DNA of 64,000 bases from Adiantum capillus-veneris. Its lineage: Eukaryota; Streptophyta; Polypodiopsida; Polypodiales; Pteridaceae. Each line of letters starts with the position of its first letter. Positions within the stretch are counted from its first letter, which is position 1. A model generated the notes under the pieces. It ran no database searches. It saw nothing but the letters and a program-made list of their open reading frames with translations, and was not told the origin of the DNA. Shown here in pieces: positions 12,042 to 22,542 of the stretch. The stretch lies in NCBI GenBank assembly GCA_014529385.2, contig CM043963.1, forward strand, positions 4,095,001 to 4,159,000, in the 5' to 3' direction. A program made the translations under genes and the position numbers.

Positions 12042-13078
12042 CATGGACAGCAAGATTGTAAGTGCACTTTGCACTAAAAGCCTATTCTGCATCAACATCA
12101 GCATCATAGTCTCCTTTCACAGAAGACTTGGCAATGGCTGCATTTGTAGTGGAACCATCATTTGCTATGGAACCACCCTCTTTCCTCTTAGCCTCTTTGG
12201 CCTTCAACTTAGGACACTGCTTGATCAAGTGATCATTAGCTTTACAATAATGGCAACGCATCTTCTTTTTGCCCTTATCACGAGAATTTCCAGACGAATT
12301 GCTGCCAGCAAAAGCATTAGGAACAGAAGTTTTTCTACTCGTAGCAGAACCATAAGAAGTGGCTGCATTGTTGTTACCACCCTTTCTTTGAGAAGCAATA
12401 ACATCCTGTTCAACTGCATGCTGCCTAGTCCTGTTTTTTTGAAAAGTGACTCTTGCAACAGCAATGTGCATAATGTATCAAACTTGACAACTTCAGGATT
12501 TCCTTGGGTCATAAGTCTCCAAGTACTAGCAAAAGTCTGGTAAGGCATCAAGAACAGTCTACACAAGGGAACTTTCTGAAATGACTTCACCTACAAAAAT
12601 AAGTTGCTCATTAATATCCTTGACACCAGCAAGAAAAGTGTCCATATTATCTTCCTCATGCATAATCTTCGATTACAGCTCTTTACGCAGCAAAGCAATG
12701 TTAGCCTCATTGCGGCTTGCATAAAGACTTGCTAGAATATCTCAAGCCTGTTTTGCATATTTCGTTGAACAAATGGTGAGGAGTAATGGTGTGCTTCATA
12801 GAGAATGCAATCAACACATGAACTTGTGCATCCTTTACATCCCAACGAGCTTGTTCTGCTGTAGGCAAAACAACTCTAATAGCAGCAAGACCTGCAACAT
12901 CCTCAACATTGCCTACATCCTCAGAACCAGGACGTACATCAATGCCCTGCACAATATTCCAGACGCCCTTTGACACAAGAACATGTTGCATCTTATAAGC
13001 CCACATAGGGTAACTGTCCCCATCCAACCTATCCTCAACAACAAACATCTTGAACACATATGTGTTGTTGTCAACCAT
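12042..13078 (-). pseudogene. Copia element D gag fragment (truncated)
   Basis: The - strand starts at ATG 13078 (MVDNNTYVFKMF) and shows a UBN2-type copia gag with YPMWAYKMQHVL and PTAEQARWDVKDAQ. It then passes through several frame breaks to a CCHC zinc knuckle (CHYCKANDHLIKQC near 12240) and a Lys-rich tail. No protease, integrase or RT follows, because the element ends at about 12042. It is therefore a 5' remnant whose pol was lost. Confidence 0.85.
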
Positions 13079-13427
13079 GGTAAATGTTGCACCTGATGTG
13101 AAAACTGCCCGAAAAGAGGAGAAACAAAGTGAAAACAACACGTGCTATATAGCACAAACCATAGAAGACTGTAAGGCACCTGTTATGCAAAACATGGTAC
13201 TGACAAAAATTTTGCACAAAAAGACAAATTTGCCTGTGCAGACTTGCCTGTAGTGGAAATGGAGACCGAAATGAGCCCGAATCAGAAATCTAAGCAGACT
13301 AAGCTCGACGAGTTTTCCCAAAATATTTGTTGACCTACGAACGCTCGCCAAACCTCACTGAAATCAGAGAAAGGGAGCAGGCGTGTGCTGGAGGTGCTGG
13401 CAACTAAGCCCGGGAGGACACAACCTG

Positions 13428-13440
13428 CTCTAATACCAAT
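13428..13440 (-). other. Primer-binding site of copia D
   Basis: On the - strand this reads TTGGTATTAGAGC directly after the LTR end at 13441. It is a one-base variant of the initiator-Met tRNA site. Confidence 0.8.
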
Positions 13441-13887
13441 TGTTGGAATTAGGGTTGCAAAGAAACGCACAAATCTTGGAGAAGATGAAGGAAGCTCAAG
13501 GCACACAATAGAGAGAGTGTTACTTAGTGTGCAATGGAAAAATAGATAGCCCTAGAGTGATGGGCGTATATACAATGCACGGGAAAAAAAAACCTCCTAA
13601 AGAGGGAAAAAATGCCCCGGCAGTCTTAGTGTGTTCACACACATCACTACCACATGTATATGGTAACAAGAGGGCAAACCTTTTGGCCTATAAAAGGAGG
13701 CCATTTCTACACACATTTCACAGTGTGAAGTTGATGCAACAAGGTGGGGTGTGAGGTGGTGAGAGTGAAACAAGGCGGGAGCTCTATTAAGGGTATAATC
13801 CCTTTGTAACCTACTTCTTGTTTGAAGTCATTAAGTGGTTGCTTTTCCGTGGATGTAGCCCACATTGGGTGAACCACGTATATCGCG

Positions 13888-13976
<89 letters not shown>

Positions 13977-14061
13977 CTATAATCTCTTGTGTGTGAAAAT
14001 TATCTCTCTCCATTAAGTAATCTACTCAATTATCTACTCAACTACGTCATATTTCCTAACA
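13441..14061 (-). repeat. Copia D 5' LTR
   Basis: This 621-base segment has TGTTGGAATT and ATTTCCTAACA ends on the + strand, next to the primer-binding site of the - strand gag. On the + strand it holds CCTATAAAAGGAGGCC near 13687 and a (CT)n tract at about 13892-13972. The part from TTTTGGCC to the end is shared with 41091-41589. The TATA-like box is on the + strand while the gag is on the - strand, which leaves the true LTR orientation open. Confidence 0.7.
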
Positions 14062-15167
14062 GCATGGTCACTTTTAGGCAGTGCCTCTTCCACTTTAGCT
14101 TTTCCTTTTTCTCTTGATTTTGTCTCTAGAGGTGTCTCCTCCTCCTCATCTTGTTCCTTGCCTCTCTCACCTGCCATCAATGTAGTGGCCACTTCTATTT
14201 TTACCTCCACTTTGAAGACTTGGAAAAGTCTTCTTCTTAGCCTTGTGGCAATTGGTGGTGCTCTGGTCTATACCTCTTCTTCTTCTCCATCCAATTTTCC
14301 TACTAGCTATAAGTTTTTCTCAAGGGCTAGTGATAGGTGTTGTGCTTGGCCAATAGCGATATACACTATCCTAGTGAGTACTTTTGGGCCCCCCAAGAAG
14401 GATATGTGTTCGGGTTTCTTTACATGTGTTAGGGTAGTGTGGATATATTGGGCATGTTTGACCTCTGTAGCCCCTTCTTTCTTTGATGCCTGGGTCAAGG
14501 TGGATTCCACTCCGTGATTAGGGCATGCGTACCAAGGTGGCCTCTTTGTGGTGAAATGAAAGTGCTGCTAGTAAAGTCTGAGTGCCCATTCTATACCTTT
14601 CTGTCTAAGATCCACAAATGATATTGATTTGCTAGTGAAAATGCCCATGGTAGGTAGGTGACAGTCTCTCACTGGTTTTCCCCCCCTGGGCAATCTTAGA
14701 GCATCAAGGTAGACAATTAGCAGTACCGCTGCTTAAATATTTCATGATGTTCACCTCTATTGGAGTGTCATTCAAATATGAAATAGCGACGTGACAATCT
14801 TTGTTAATGTTGTGAAATAGCTTGTAAGACCTTTTAGTCTATGAGGCTTATCTTCTCCCACACTGGTCTAACAACATCTTCCCTTGCTAGGTCTTGAGCT
14901 TCTTTTGGCAACATCTACACTTCTACTCTTGATCCTTGTGCACTTTTGAATATCCCAAGATAGACTATGACATGCTGGATCTCTTGCTATTAATTGGCCA
15001 ACCAGGTAACATTTTCTTCCTTGAGAGAATCTTCTTCTAGCTAGTATGGGGGAAACTTTTTCAGCTTAGCATTCATGGCTTTCTTCTTTGGAGCTCTCAA
15101 GGTAGATGAAAGAGATTCTGACAAAAACGTATCAGAGTTTGCTTGTCATACTTGTTTCACGTCTTAA
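14062..15167. other. No gene recognised
   Basis: About 1.1 kb between LTR D and the next copia terminal segment. A 119-codon + strand frame (14158-14517) has no recognisable motif, and a shorter antisense frame overlaps it. I do not call either a gene. Confidence 0.5.
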
Positions 15168-15459
<292 letters not shown>

Positions 15460-15884
15460 ACATTGTTCACTATATGAACTCCCTATGGTCACAACAAGCT
15501 CAATATCACTAACTCTAATTTCCTAGCTACTCTATGATAGGACCCCTTGCCAACCTTAGCTAGGCAACCTAAACTAACCTAGTTACGACTTACCAAGGGA
15601 TTTTGGTATAAATAAAAAAAAATCAGGCTTGTCTGACTGTGGCTTTGTCTATAAGTGGGCAAAGCCAACTTGCCGAAACAGAATTTCTGTTTTGCAGTAC
15701 AAACAATGCGTTGCAATAGCGCTTCTCCCACCATTTTCTGTGGCTGGTCCATGCTCTGACTTGGTGGTCCCGCATCATCGAGTGGCGGTTGCTCACTGCG
15801 TCGGTTTCTTTCCGCTCCACCATGTCTGACACGGACTGAATGGGGTGTATCTTACTGTGTGAGGAGGAGGGTAACCTACCTGGC

Positions 15885-15891
15885 TATAAAA
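15885..15891 (+). promoter_or_regulatory. TATA box of PLE copy 1
   Basis: TATAAAA in the context TGGCTATAAAAGGTGAGCC, about 113 bases before the first conserved ATG. The context is kept in all three copies (22391 and 28256), which supports an internal RNA polymerase II promoter. Confidence 0.6.
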
Positions 15892-15997
15892 GGTGAGCCT
15901 CAGGCTCACTTGACTTTCATTCCGTTTTTTGCTCTGTACTTCTTGTTTGCTGTGTACTGTTTTCGTATTGCCCACAAGCATATTACAACCACCACTG

Positions 15998-16036
15998 ATG
16001 GCTCCTCACAAAAAGGCAGTTGCTGAACCTTCTGAG
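15998..16036 (+). CDS. Candidate first coding exon of PLE copy 1
   Basis: ATG followed by 12 codons (MAPHKKAVAEPSE) ends at GAG, directly before a strong splice donor, GTAAGA. The same 39-base exon and donor occur in copy 2 (MAPHKKAVVEPSE) and copy 3. A possible second exon starts at 16805 after a polypyrimidine-CAG acceptor and reads QDLAIICDNGNPSKLL in phase 0. Its donor is uncertain (AGGTTTCT at 16853, or CGGTAAGA further on, which would read through a stop). I infer splicing from the motifs alone. Confidence 0.45.
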
Positions 16037-18411
16037 GTAAGATGCACATCATATTTGGTTTGGCATTACTGGTATGGTAGAGATTTTGAAAGAGATAATT
16101 CTACAAGGTACTTGAGTAGAAAGCTTAGATACGGTTGATTTGAACTACTATTTTGTATTATCAGAGCTAATCACTAATGGTTTGCCTATATAGAAGTAAC
16201 TGGCTTCGGTATGGGTTTGCAGTTGACAGAATCTTTAAAGGGCTTTTATATATTTGTTCTTGGGTTGGCCTTTCTTTCTCACAGTACAAAGCCTTGCCAT
16301 GGCTTGTTTTCCTGACTCACACATAAACATTGTCCTCAATAAGTTGTTTGATTGGATATAGCTGTCTAGCTATATACTTCTAAAAATGGTCAGAATAGAA
16401 TGATTAGTTACCTACACTAACTCCTTTGATGGCTCATAACACTTCAACTGGGTAGAAAGGTTAAACCTGCTATAATCTGATTGCGGGTTGGTTTGGTTCC
16501 TGGCACTAACATCCGACTGTAGATTCTTATCTTTTCTCGGGTTACATAACTGTATATTTCGAAATAACTTTGTTGGTCATCATAACTGATTCAGGACAGC
16601 ATGCTAAAAATGGTTTTTTTTTTTTTACACTAACACTATCTATTTGATTGCATAAACTCTTAAATATCTGACTGGACACCAGTGGGGCTAATAGATTCCT
16701 AAACTGCGACGTACTATGACTTCCATATGTGGTCTGAATTTGGTATGGTTATGGATATCTAATAGGCAGCAGACAGCCTCTGCTTTTTCTTATCTTTCTT
16801 ACAGCAAGATCTGGCTATTATCTGTGATAATGGAAATCCTTCAAAACTATTGAGGTTTCTAAAAAGGACTTTACCTTGAAACTGGGTTGCAGTAAACGGT
16901 AAGATACGTATGGTATTTGAGAGTGCTCTTGGAAATATGTAACACAGCTCTATTATCTCACATTTTTTTCATTAGTAAACTAGAATATAGACTAACTTAC
17001 TGGTTTATTTCTAGATGGATGGTAACAAAAACAAGCTTGGGTTTGGGTTGTATGTATAATCACACACCTTTACTGACCTCTGACTTAGGCCGGGTGACTA
17101 TGCTACTGCAAATATCATGAGTATGTCTTTGTACTTATGCATACTCTTTTCTATTGATTCACAGCACAATGGTAAGGCTGGGAATGCTAAACTTGGTACA
17201 GGCTGGATTGGGTTGTTTTTCTGGGAACAAACACCCAGATTCTTTCTTTTTCCTTTCTTATGCTACAACACCTGTTGTTCTAGTCTGACCTTTTTCTTCC
17301 TTTGGCTGGTTCATGACAGCAGGACACAGGTTCTTTTGGAACTATACTAACATTCTCTGATCTTTTGCATAAAACAACTGAACTATTTAGACTTACCAAC
17401 AAGGGGGTTACTACACCTTTGCCCTGCGACTTAGTAGATTTCACATAAGAGAGTGCTTTCTTGTTTGGATGAAGGTATCTGACTCCGGATACCAGACAAC
17501 GGCTGTTGGTCTTTTAGTTTTTGTATAAAATTCTATTTATTCCTGAGATTAGAGGAAAGCGTGGAAAGGATTAGCACACACTTATATACAAAGTTGAGAT
17601 AACTCTGGTAAAACAACCCTTTGCTATTTAACATAGTTTTAACATGTTGTATCATAGATTGCTAAGTAGTAGCCTGCTGGTTTGGGATGTCCATATCTGC
17701 CATATCTCAACAAAGAACTGACATTCTGTTGGACAGGGTTTAAGAATGCTCAGTGTAATGGGGACTAATGAGTTGGAATGAGGAGATTCCTAAGAGGACT
17801 TTTTTTCACTTATCACCCTTTAAAAAAAAAAACACACAAACAGCTTTTTTTCTCTTCTTCTATTTCCTACCTTGGTGACATGGATGACAACTAGATCACC
17901 CTAGTTACCTGCAATGCATTTGGAAGCTAACCGCTAGGTTGTTTTCTTAATGTGGATACAGGTAAGGGTGCTCTCTCCTTGGCTACTGATTGAAAAGAAG
18001 ACATGTTGTCCTTGTTACTGTCTACCTTTTACAGGACCTAATTTTACTTTTCTCGGCCTATAACTTTGATGTATATTTTTGGATAGACTATCCAATGAAT
18101 ACATGACTCTCACTAAAACTGTAGTCTATGGTCTTTGATGGATGTCTAATGTGCTATGTATATTGTTTAAAATTAGAACTCTCTCTCTCTACGCACATGG
18201 GTGCTCTTAGGCCAATTTTTGACTTCAGACACCGAGACCATTTCTACAGTATTCTTGACCTTAGAGGAGATGGCTTATAGTAATATCTTCTAAGGCTGGG
18301 GGTTTACCACACAACTGTTATGACCTTTGTCCTTGTTGGTTTTAAGTTGATGTACCTACCTCTATCTTTTTTCAGACTTTACTTAACTAAATTTATTGTA
18401 TGCTACTTCAG
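16037..18411 (+). other. Intron-rich 5' region of PLE copy 1
   Basis: About 2.4 kb between the first exon and the long upstream open region. It is rich in TTCAG/TTCACAG acceptors and GTATGT/GTAAGA donors (for example GTATGTATAA near 17050, TTCACAG near 17163) with many stops in all frames. I looked here for a GIY-YIG endonuclease, which in this PLE clade lies N-terminal to the RT, and could not identify one. Confidence 0.5.
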
Positions 18412-19773
18412 ATTATTCCTATATCCTTGGCTTTTGAACCCTCCACTCTACCCTTTTCTCCGGCTTTCCTTCTCGTGATTAAACTAATCCGATATCCCTC
18501 AGCCATTTCCCTCCTAAATCTCTATTCTAAAGTGACGAAGACACATGACTCCATCATGAATCTGTTGACTTTTAACGACTGGGTGCTGATTCTTGCCAAT
18601 CTAGTTGTGGATTCGAAGGAAGGTTTGATCCATCTTCAGAAGTTAGCTTCTAACCTCTCTGCTATTGAATCAAGTCATAAAGCAGATCTGTTGGAGTTTT
18701 CATCTAAAGGAGCTGACCTCTCCAACTTTATCAGGAAACTCTATGGCCTTACCTCTTGCTTTGCCACCACTAAATCATTTGATCCTGCTAAGGCTCCTAA
18801 AGGCCTTTTTTGCAGGGATGACGCGGCTTTGGAAGCAGTTAAAAGCTTTCAACAGGGACTTAGCTCATCAAGTGAGACCTCCCTACTTGAGCTAGTTCCG
18901 AAGGTTTCCAAGTGCTTTCCCTTCCTCCCACCTAGGCAGATCGCCATTGAAGGAATCGAACTTGACCATCAGCTATGGGAACTTCAGAACAAAGCTTTTG
19001 TTGCACCCATCTCGATTGAAACCTGGGTATTCCTTACAGCTCTACCAGCCTCTACTAGTGAAGACTGTCGCCTAGAAACCCTCAAAGGGATTCAATTCTT
19101 GGATAAAGGTGATGTTATATAAGCCCCTTTTAGTATGCACTTCTTGGATTCTAGGAAATGTGCAGCTATGTCTGGCATTTATGTTAGAACCTAGGGAACG
19201 ATGACCTTTTCAAAGCAAAGCAGTGAGTTCTACTTGGAGTCAATTTGGAACATCTACCGACCCTACATCGAGTGCGCCTGCAAAGCTCTGGATGCTAAAG
19301 CTGATTGTGAAAGTAATATTCTCTGGTTTGATCATGCAATCTGGTTCTTACTCAACCATCTGGAAGACCTCTTTCCTTCTCGAACAGAGGAGCACTTCCT
19401 CCCTATGATCTGTTCTTGGCTTGGAGACCAAGCCAAGGAAGCCGTGCGAGCACAGATCGCCTATCTCCATTTTAGGAATTTCATGTATGAAGCTCTGAAT
19501 GAATTGAAATTGGAAGCACCTAGCCACTTATTATCAAATCTCAGTGCTGCGAAGGGTATCAAACATATTCTATCCCTTCTCAAACCTTCTCTAGATGTGG
19601 AGTAAACTCCCACTTTGAAAAGGCCTTTGCTAACTAGTACCGCCTCACACTCTATCACCTCTTTTTTATCCCCTTCCTCTGTACCTAGGTCTTCTTAAGG
19701 CCGTAATAAAGCTAGAAGCTATGTTAAAGGAAGAGGGAAGAATCTTTCGATCAAGAAAATGTTTAACTCTTGA
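18412..19773 (+). pseudogene. PLE copy 1 upstream open region (454 codons, stops)
   Basis: The frame opens after a TACTTCAG acceptor at 18411 and runs 454 codons to TGA 19771-19773, exactly the same length as in copy 2. It is interrupted by four stops: TAA in GDVI*APF, TAG in VRT*GTM, TAA after SLDVE and TAA after PRSS. Copies 2 and 3 have sense codons at most of these places. The protein is Leu/Ser-rich with a Trp- and acidic-rich stretch (WFDHAIWFLLNHLEDLFPS) and a basic end (KARSYVKGRGKNLSIKK). I recognise no domain. By position it would lie between an N-terminal region and the CxC/RT part of the PLE protein. Confidence 0.7.
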
Positions 19774-19928
19774 TTATCTTTATCTTTCAGATCAATCGAA
19801 CTGCTTCCGGGAAGCTGTTTTTATCCAAAGATGATATTCTAAAGAAGCGGATTGTGCACTGACATTTTACTAATCGCATTTTTTATTTCTTTACTCCAAA
19901 ATGTCTGATACATCATGCTTTTCAACAG
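19774..19928 (+). other. Likely small exon and intron before the PLE copy 1 RT exon
   Basis: A TTATCTTTCAG acceptor at about 19791 opens a frame reading INRTASGKLFLSKDDILKKR. A donor-like ATTGTGCAC follows, then a pyrimidine-rich stretch ending TTTTCAACAG at 19928, the acceptor of the RT exon. Joined in phase 0 this gives ...KKRI-VFGDTC.... Copy 2 has the same arrangement. Splice sites are inferred from motifs only. Confidence 0.4.
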
Positions 19929-21746
19929 GTGTTTGGCGATACTTGTAAGTTGGATGAACTAACTTTTGGATGGACCTTTGATCCACCACTAAAGAACTTT
20001 GTTTATTCCACTGACTTTCTTACATCGGACAAACAACCACCTTGTACATGTTCTCTGTTTAGAAAATACTGCTCTGATTTTCATGATCTTGGACAACATG
20101 TAATTACCACTGACCTTTCTTTATTAAAGTCACCTGAAATCAAAGACCTTTTGGGAAAAGGCTTGAATCATTTCCCACTTCAACCTCTAAACCCACACTT
20201 GGCGTTTGACGCACTACTAGCTTGCTTGGATGACATAGCCAAAATATTGGATTTAGACAGCCTACAACACGCTAGGCTTTCGGATTCATTGTCCTCCTAT
20301 TTTCAAACATGCATTGAAGCAGTTCCCCATACATGGATAAGCCAAGAAACATCATGGCTTTCCCCTTCTCTCTTTTCTTTGATTAGTAAAGTCAAAAATG
20401 ATTGGTTTGTGGTAGGACTTGACAAAGCCCCACATATACCGACTTTCATCTACAAATATTTAGCTAGAAAAGCGGCTGAGAATAGAATTAAGGGACCTGA
20501 TTTTTTACTCTCTGAAATGGATCCGGGAGAATCTCTTCGGTACCTTGACGCTTCACTTAGCTTCTTTAAACTAGACACTCACAGCTCTAAATTACCGATA
20601 CTCTTTCCCACATATAAAAGTCATAAGCACAAGTTCCGTTGGATTTCCGATGCCTCCAACTGTATTATGTTACATGCCTGTCTTAACCTCATTCTTACAG
20701 ATTTCAGTAGCATCTGTGAAAAACGATTCATGGAGGTTAAAACCTTTACTGGACTTGAGGTCAACAATTTTTGGCTGGTAAAATACGCTTTGGAGGTTTT
20801 TATTAATCTTCCAAAATACATTTTTTCTATGTTTACGGCAGATATTACTCAATGTTATGAAAACATCTCTCTTTTTTACTCTTTTGGACTTTTCTCTATC
20901 CTACAACAAATTAGGAATATGGTGTTTGATAGGAGGAAGAGGATGGGGCAACATGCTATCTCTCTTACTAGAAGTCCTAGATGGATAAAAAGCACGCTCA
21001 AGGGACTACCTACATACTATAACCTAAATACTTTAATGGATCTCATTGAATGGCTCTTTCAGAACTGTTTTGTCCAACTAGGAGACAAATGTTTTCGACA
21101 AATCCATGGCATCCCTATGGGTTTTTCTTGCTCAGCTGTTATGTGCAATCTATACTTAGCGTTTTTTGAATTCAAATGGATACAAAAACAATTAGAGGTA
21201 ACTATTAACACTACTGATCTAACTCTTTTTTATCACACATACAGATATATGGACGATATATTAAGTCTAAATAACCCGGACTTTGCTCAGAGCCTTCCTC
21301 TTATCTATCCTGACAATCTGAAGATTGAACCAACATTCACAGAATGTATGTTGGTCGCTGACAACAACTTTGTGACTAAAACTAATTTTTTGAATTTGGA
21401 ACTATCACTTCTCTCTCCCTTTTCTAGAGGTTTTGTCATTGAATTCTCTTGGAAACGGGATAATCTACATTTAGGACAAATTGGATATGTCAAGAGGAAG
21501 AGTAATCGTCCTCATAAGATAACCCTAAAAACCTGTCTTGTCCTGGTCTATCTCATTTTATACTCTTCCTCGGATTCTTTTATTGGATTCCGTGCTATTT
21601 GCCACCTTATAAAGAAATATAGATCGAATGGTTTCATACTAAAGGAACTACTTGACACTATTAAGAATTTTCTTAGCAAAGGTTCTTGGCCCCTTTGTGT
21701 AGCTAATAAAGACACTGTGATTGAGCTTATAAACCTCGTACACTAA
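19929..21746 (+). CDS. PLE reverse transcriptase exon, copy 1 (intact, 605 codons)
   Basis: An uninterrupted exon begins after the acceptor TTTTCAACAG and ends at TAA. It encodes a telomerase-related PLE reverse transcriptase. Residues 39-41 are CTC in PPCTCS, the CxC motif that links endonuclease and RT in Naiad/Chlamys-type PLEs. It is followed by the GQHVITTDLS block typical of that clade. Then come FVVGLDKAP (161-168), the fingers block YKSHKHKFRWISDASNC (229-245), FWLVKYALEV (281-290), motif A FTADITQCY with Asp305, motif B GIPMGFSCS (394-402) and motif C YRYMDDIL with Asp442-Asp443. RYMDDILSLNNPDF matches the RYLDDILNIDNPYF-like signature I know from Naiad proteins. All catalytic aspartates are present. 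It starts in GTG, not ATG, consistent with an internal exon. No C-terminal GIY-YIG domain follows. Confidence 0.9.
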   Translation: MFGDTCKLDELTFGWTFDPPLKNFVYSTDFLTSDKQPPCTCSLFRKYCSDFHDLGQHVITTDLSLLKSPEIKDLLGKGLNHFPLQPLNPHLAFDALLACLDDIAKILDLDSLQHARLSDSLSSYFQTCIEAVPHTWISQETSWLSPSLFSLISKVKNDWFVVGLDKAPHIPTFIYKYLARKAAENRIKGPDFLLSEMDPGESLRYLDASLSFFKLDTHSSKLPILFPTYKSHKHKFRWISDASNCIMLHACLNLILTDFSSICEKRFMEVKTFTGLEVNNFWLVKYALEVFINLPKYIFSMFTADITQCYENISLFYSFGLFSILQQIRNMVFDRRKRMGQHAISLTRSPRWIKSTLKGLPTYYNLNTLMDLIEWLFQNCFVQLGDKCFRQIHGIPMGFSCSAVMCNLYLAFFEFKWIQKQLEVTINTTDLTLFYHTYRYMDDILSLNNPDFAQSLPLIYPDNLKIEPTFTECMLVADNNFVTKTNFLNLELSLLSPFSRGFVIEFSWKRDNLHLGQIGYVKRKSNRPHKITLKTCLVLVYLILYSSSDSFIGFRAICHLIKKYRSNGFILKELLDTIKNFLSKGSWPLCVANKDTVIELINLVH

Positions 21747-21764
21747 TTTACTGGTTGTACGGGC

Positions 21765-21787
21765 GGTCTCATCACCTGGAGATGACC
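21765..21787 (+). other. Conserved 3'-terminal hairpin of PLE copy 1
   Basis: GGTC(TC)ATC pairs with GATGACC around the loop ACCTGGA, in the last 63 bases before the (CT)n. Copy 2 keeps the stem but has the loop ACCTAGC. It may be the RNA structure at which reverse transcription starts, but that is inference. Confidence 0.45.
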
Positions 21788-21825
21788 CCCCTCACCACGT
21801 GATAGATATTCCCTGGGTAAGGGTG

Positions 21826-21966
<141 letters not shown>

Positions 21967-22390
21967 ACATTGTTCACTATATGAACTCCCTATGGTCACA
22001 ACAAGCTCAATATCACTAACTCTAATTTCCTAGCTACTATATGATAGGACCCCTTGCCAACCTTAGCTAGGCAACCTAAACTAACCTAGTTACGACTTAC
22101 CAAGGGATTTTGGTATAAATAAAAAAAATCAGGCTTGTCTGACTGTGGCTTTGTCTATAAGTGGCAAAAGCCAACTTGCAGAAACAGAATTTCTGTTTTG
22201 TAGTACAGAAAACGTGTTGCAATAGCGCTTCTCCCACCATTTTCTGTGGCTGGTCCATGCTCTGACTTGGTGGTCCCGCATCATCGAGTGGCGGTTGCTC
22301 ACTATGTCGGTTTCTTTCTGCTCCACCATGTCTGACGCGGACTCAATGGGGTGTATCTTACTGTGTGAGGAGGAGGGTAACCTACCTGGC

Positions 22391-22397
22391 TATAAAA
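22391..22397 (+). promoter_or_regulatory. TATA box of PLE copy 2
   Basis: TATAAAA in the same GGCTATAAAAGGTGAGCC context as copy 1, about 113 bases before the first exon ATG. Confidence 0.6.
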
Positions 22398-22503
22398 GGT
22401 GAGCCTCAGGCTCACTTGACTTTCATTCCCTTTTTTGCTCTGTACTTCTTGTTTGCTGCGTACTGTTTTCGTATTTCCCACAAGCATATTACAATCACCA
22501 CCG

Positions 22504-22542
22504 ATGGCTCCTCACAAAAAGGCGGTTGTTGAACCTTCTGAG
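22504..22542 (+). CDS. Candidate first coding exon of PLE copy 2
   Basis: Thirteen codons (MAPHKKAVVEPSE) ending at GAG before the donor GTAAGA, as in copies 1 and 3. A possible second exon begins at 23312 after TTTCTTTCAG and reads QALAIICDNGNPSKLL. Confidence 0.45.

Noticed and set aside
12043-12543. 166-codon + strand frame as a gene
   Set aside because: It is antisense to the copia D gag with its zinc knuckle.
17020-17060. GFGLYV near 17041 as the start of a GIY-YIG endonuclease
   Set aside because: It is followed at once by a donor-like GTATGT and stops, with no YIG or catalytic Arg/Glu partner visible. Too weak to call.
19929-21746. Telomerase, group II intron or LINE reverse transcriptase
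   Set aside because: The CxC motif, the GQHVITTDL and RYMDDIL...NNPDF blocks and multicopy (CT)n-flanked arrangement fit a PLE better. There is no TERT RNA-binding domain, intron maturase domain or apurinic endonuclease.
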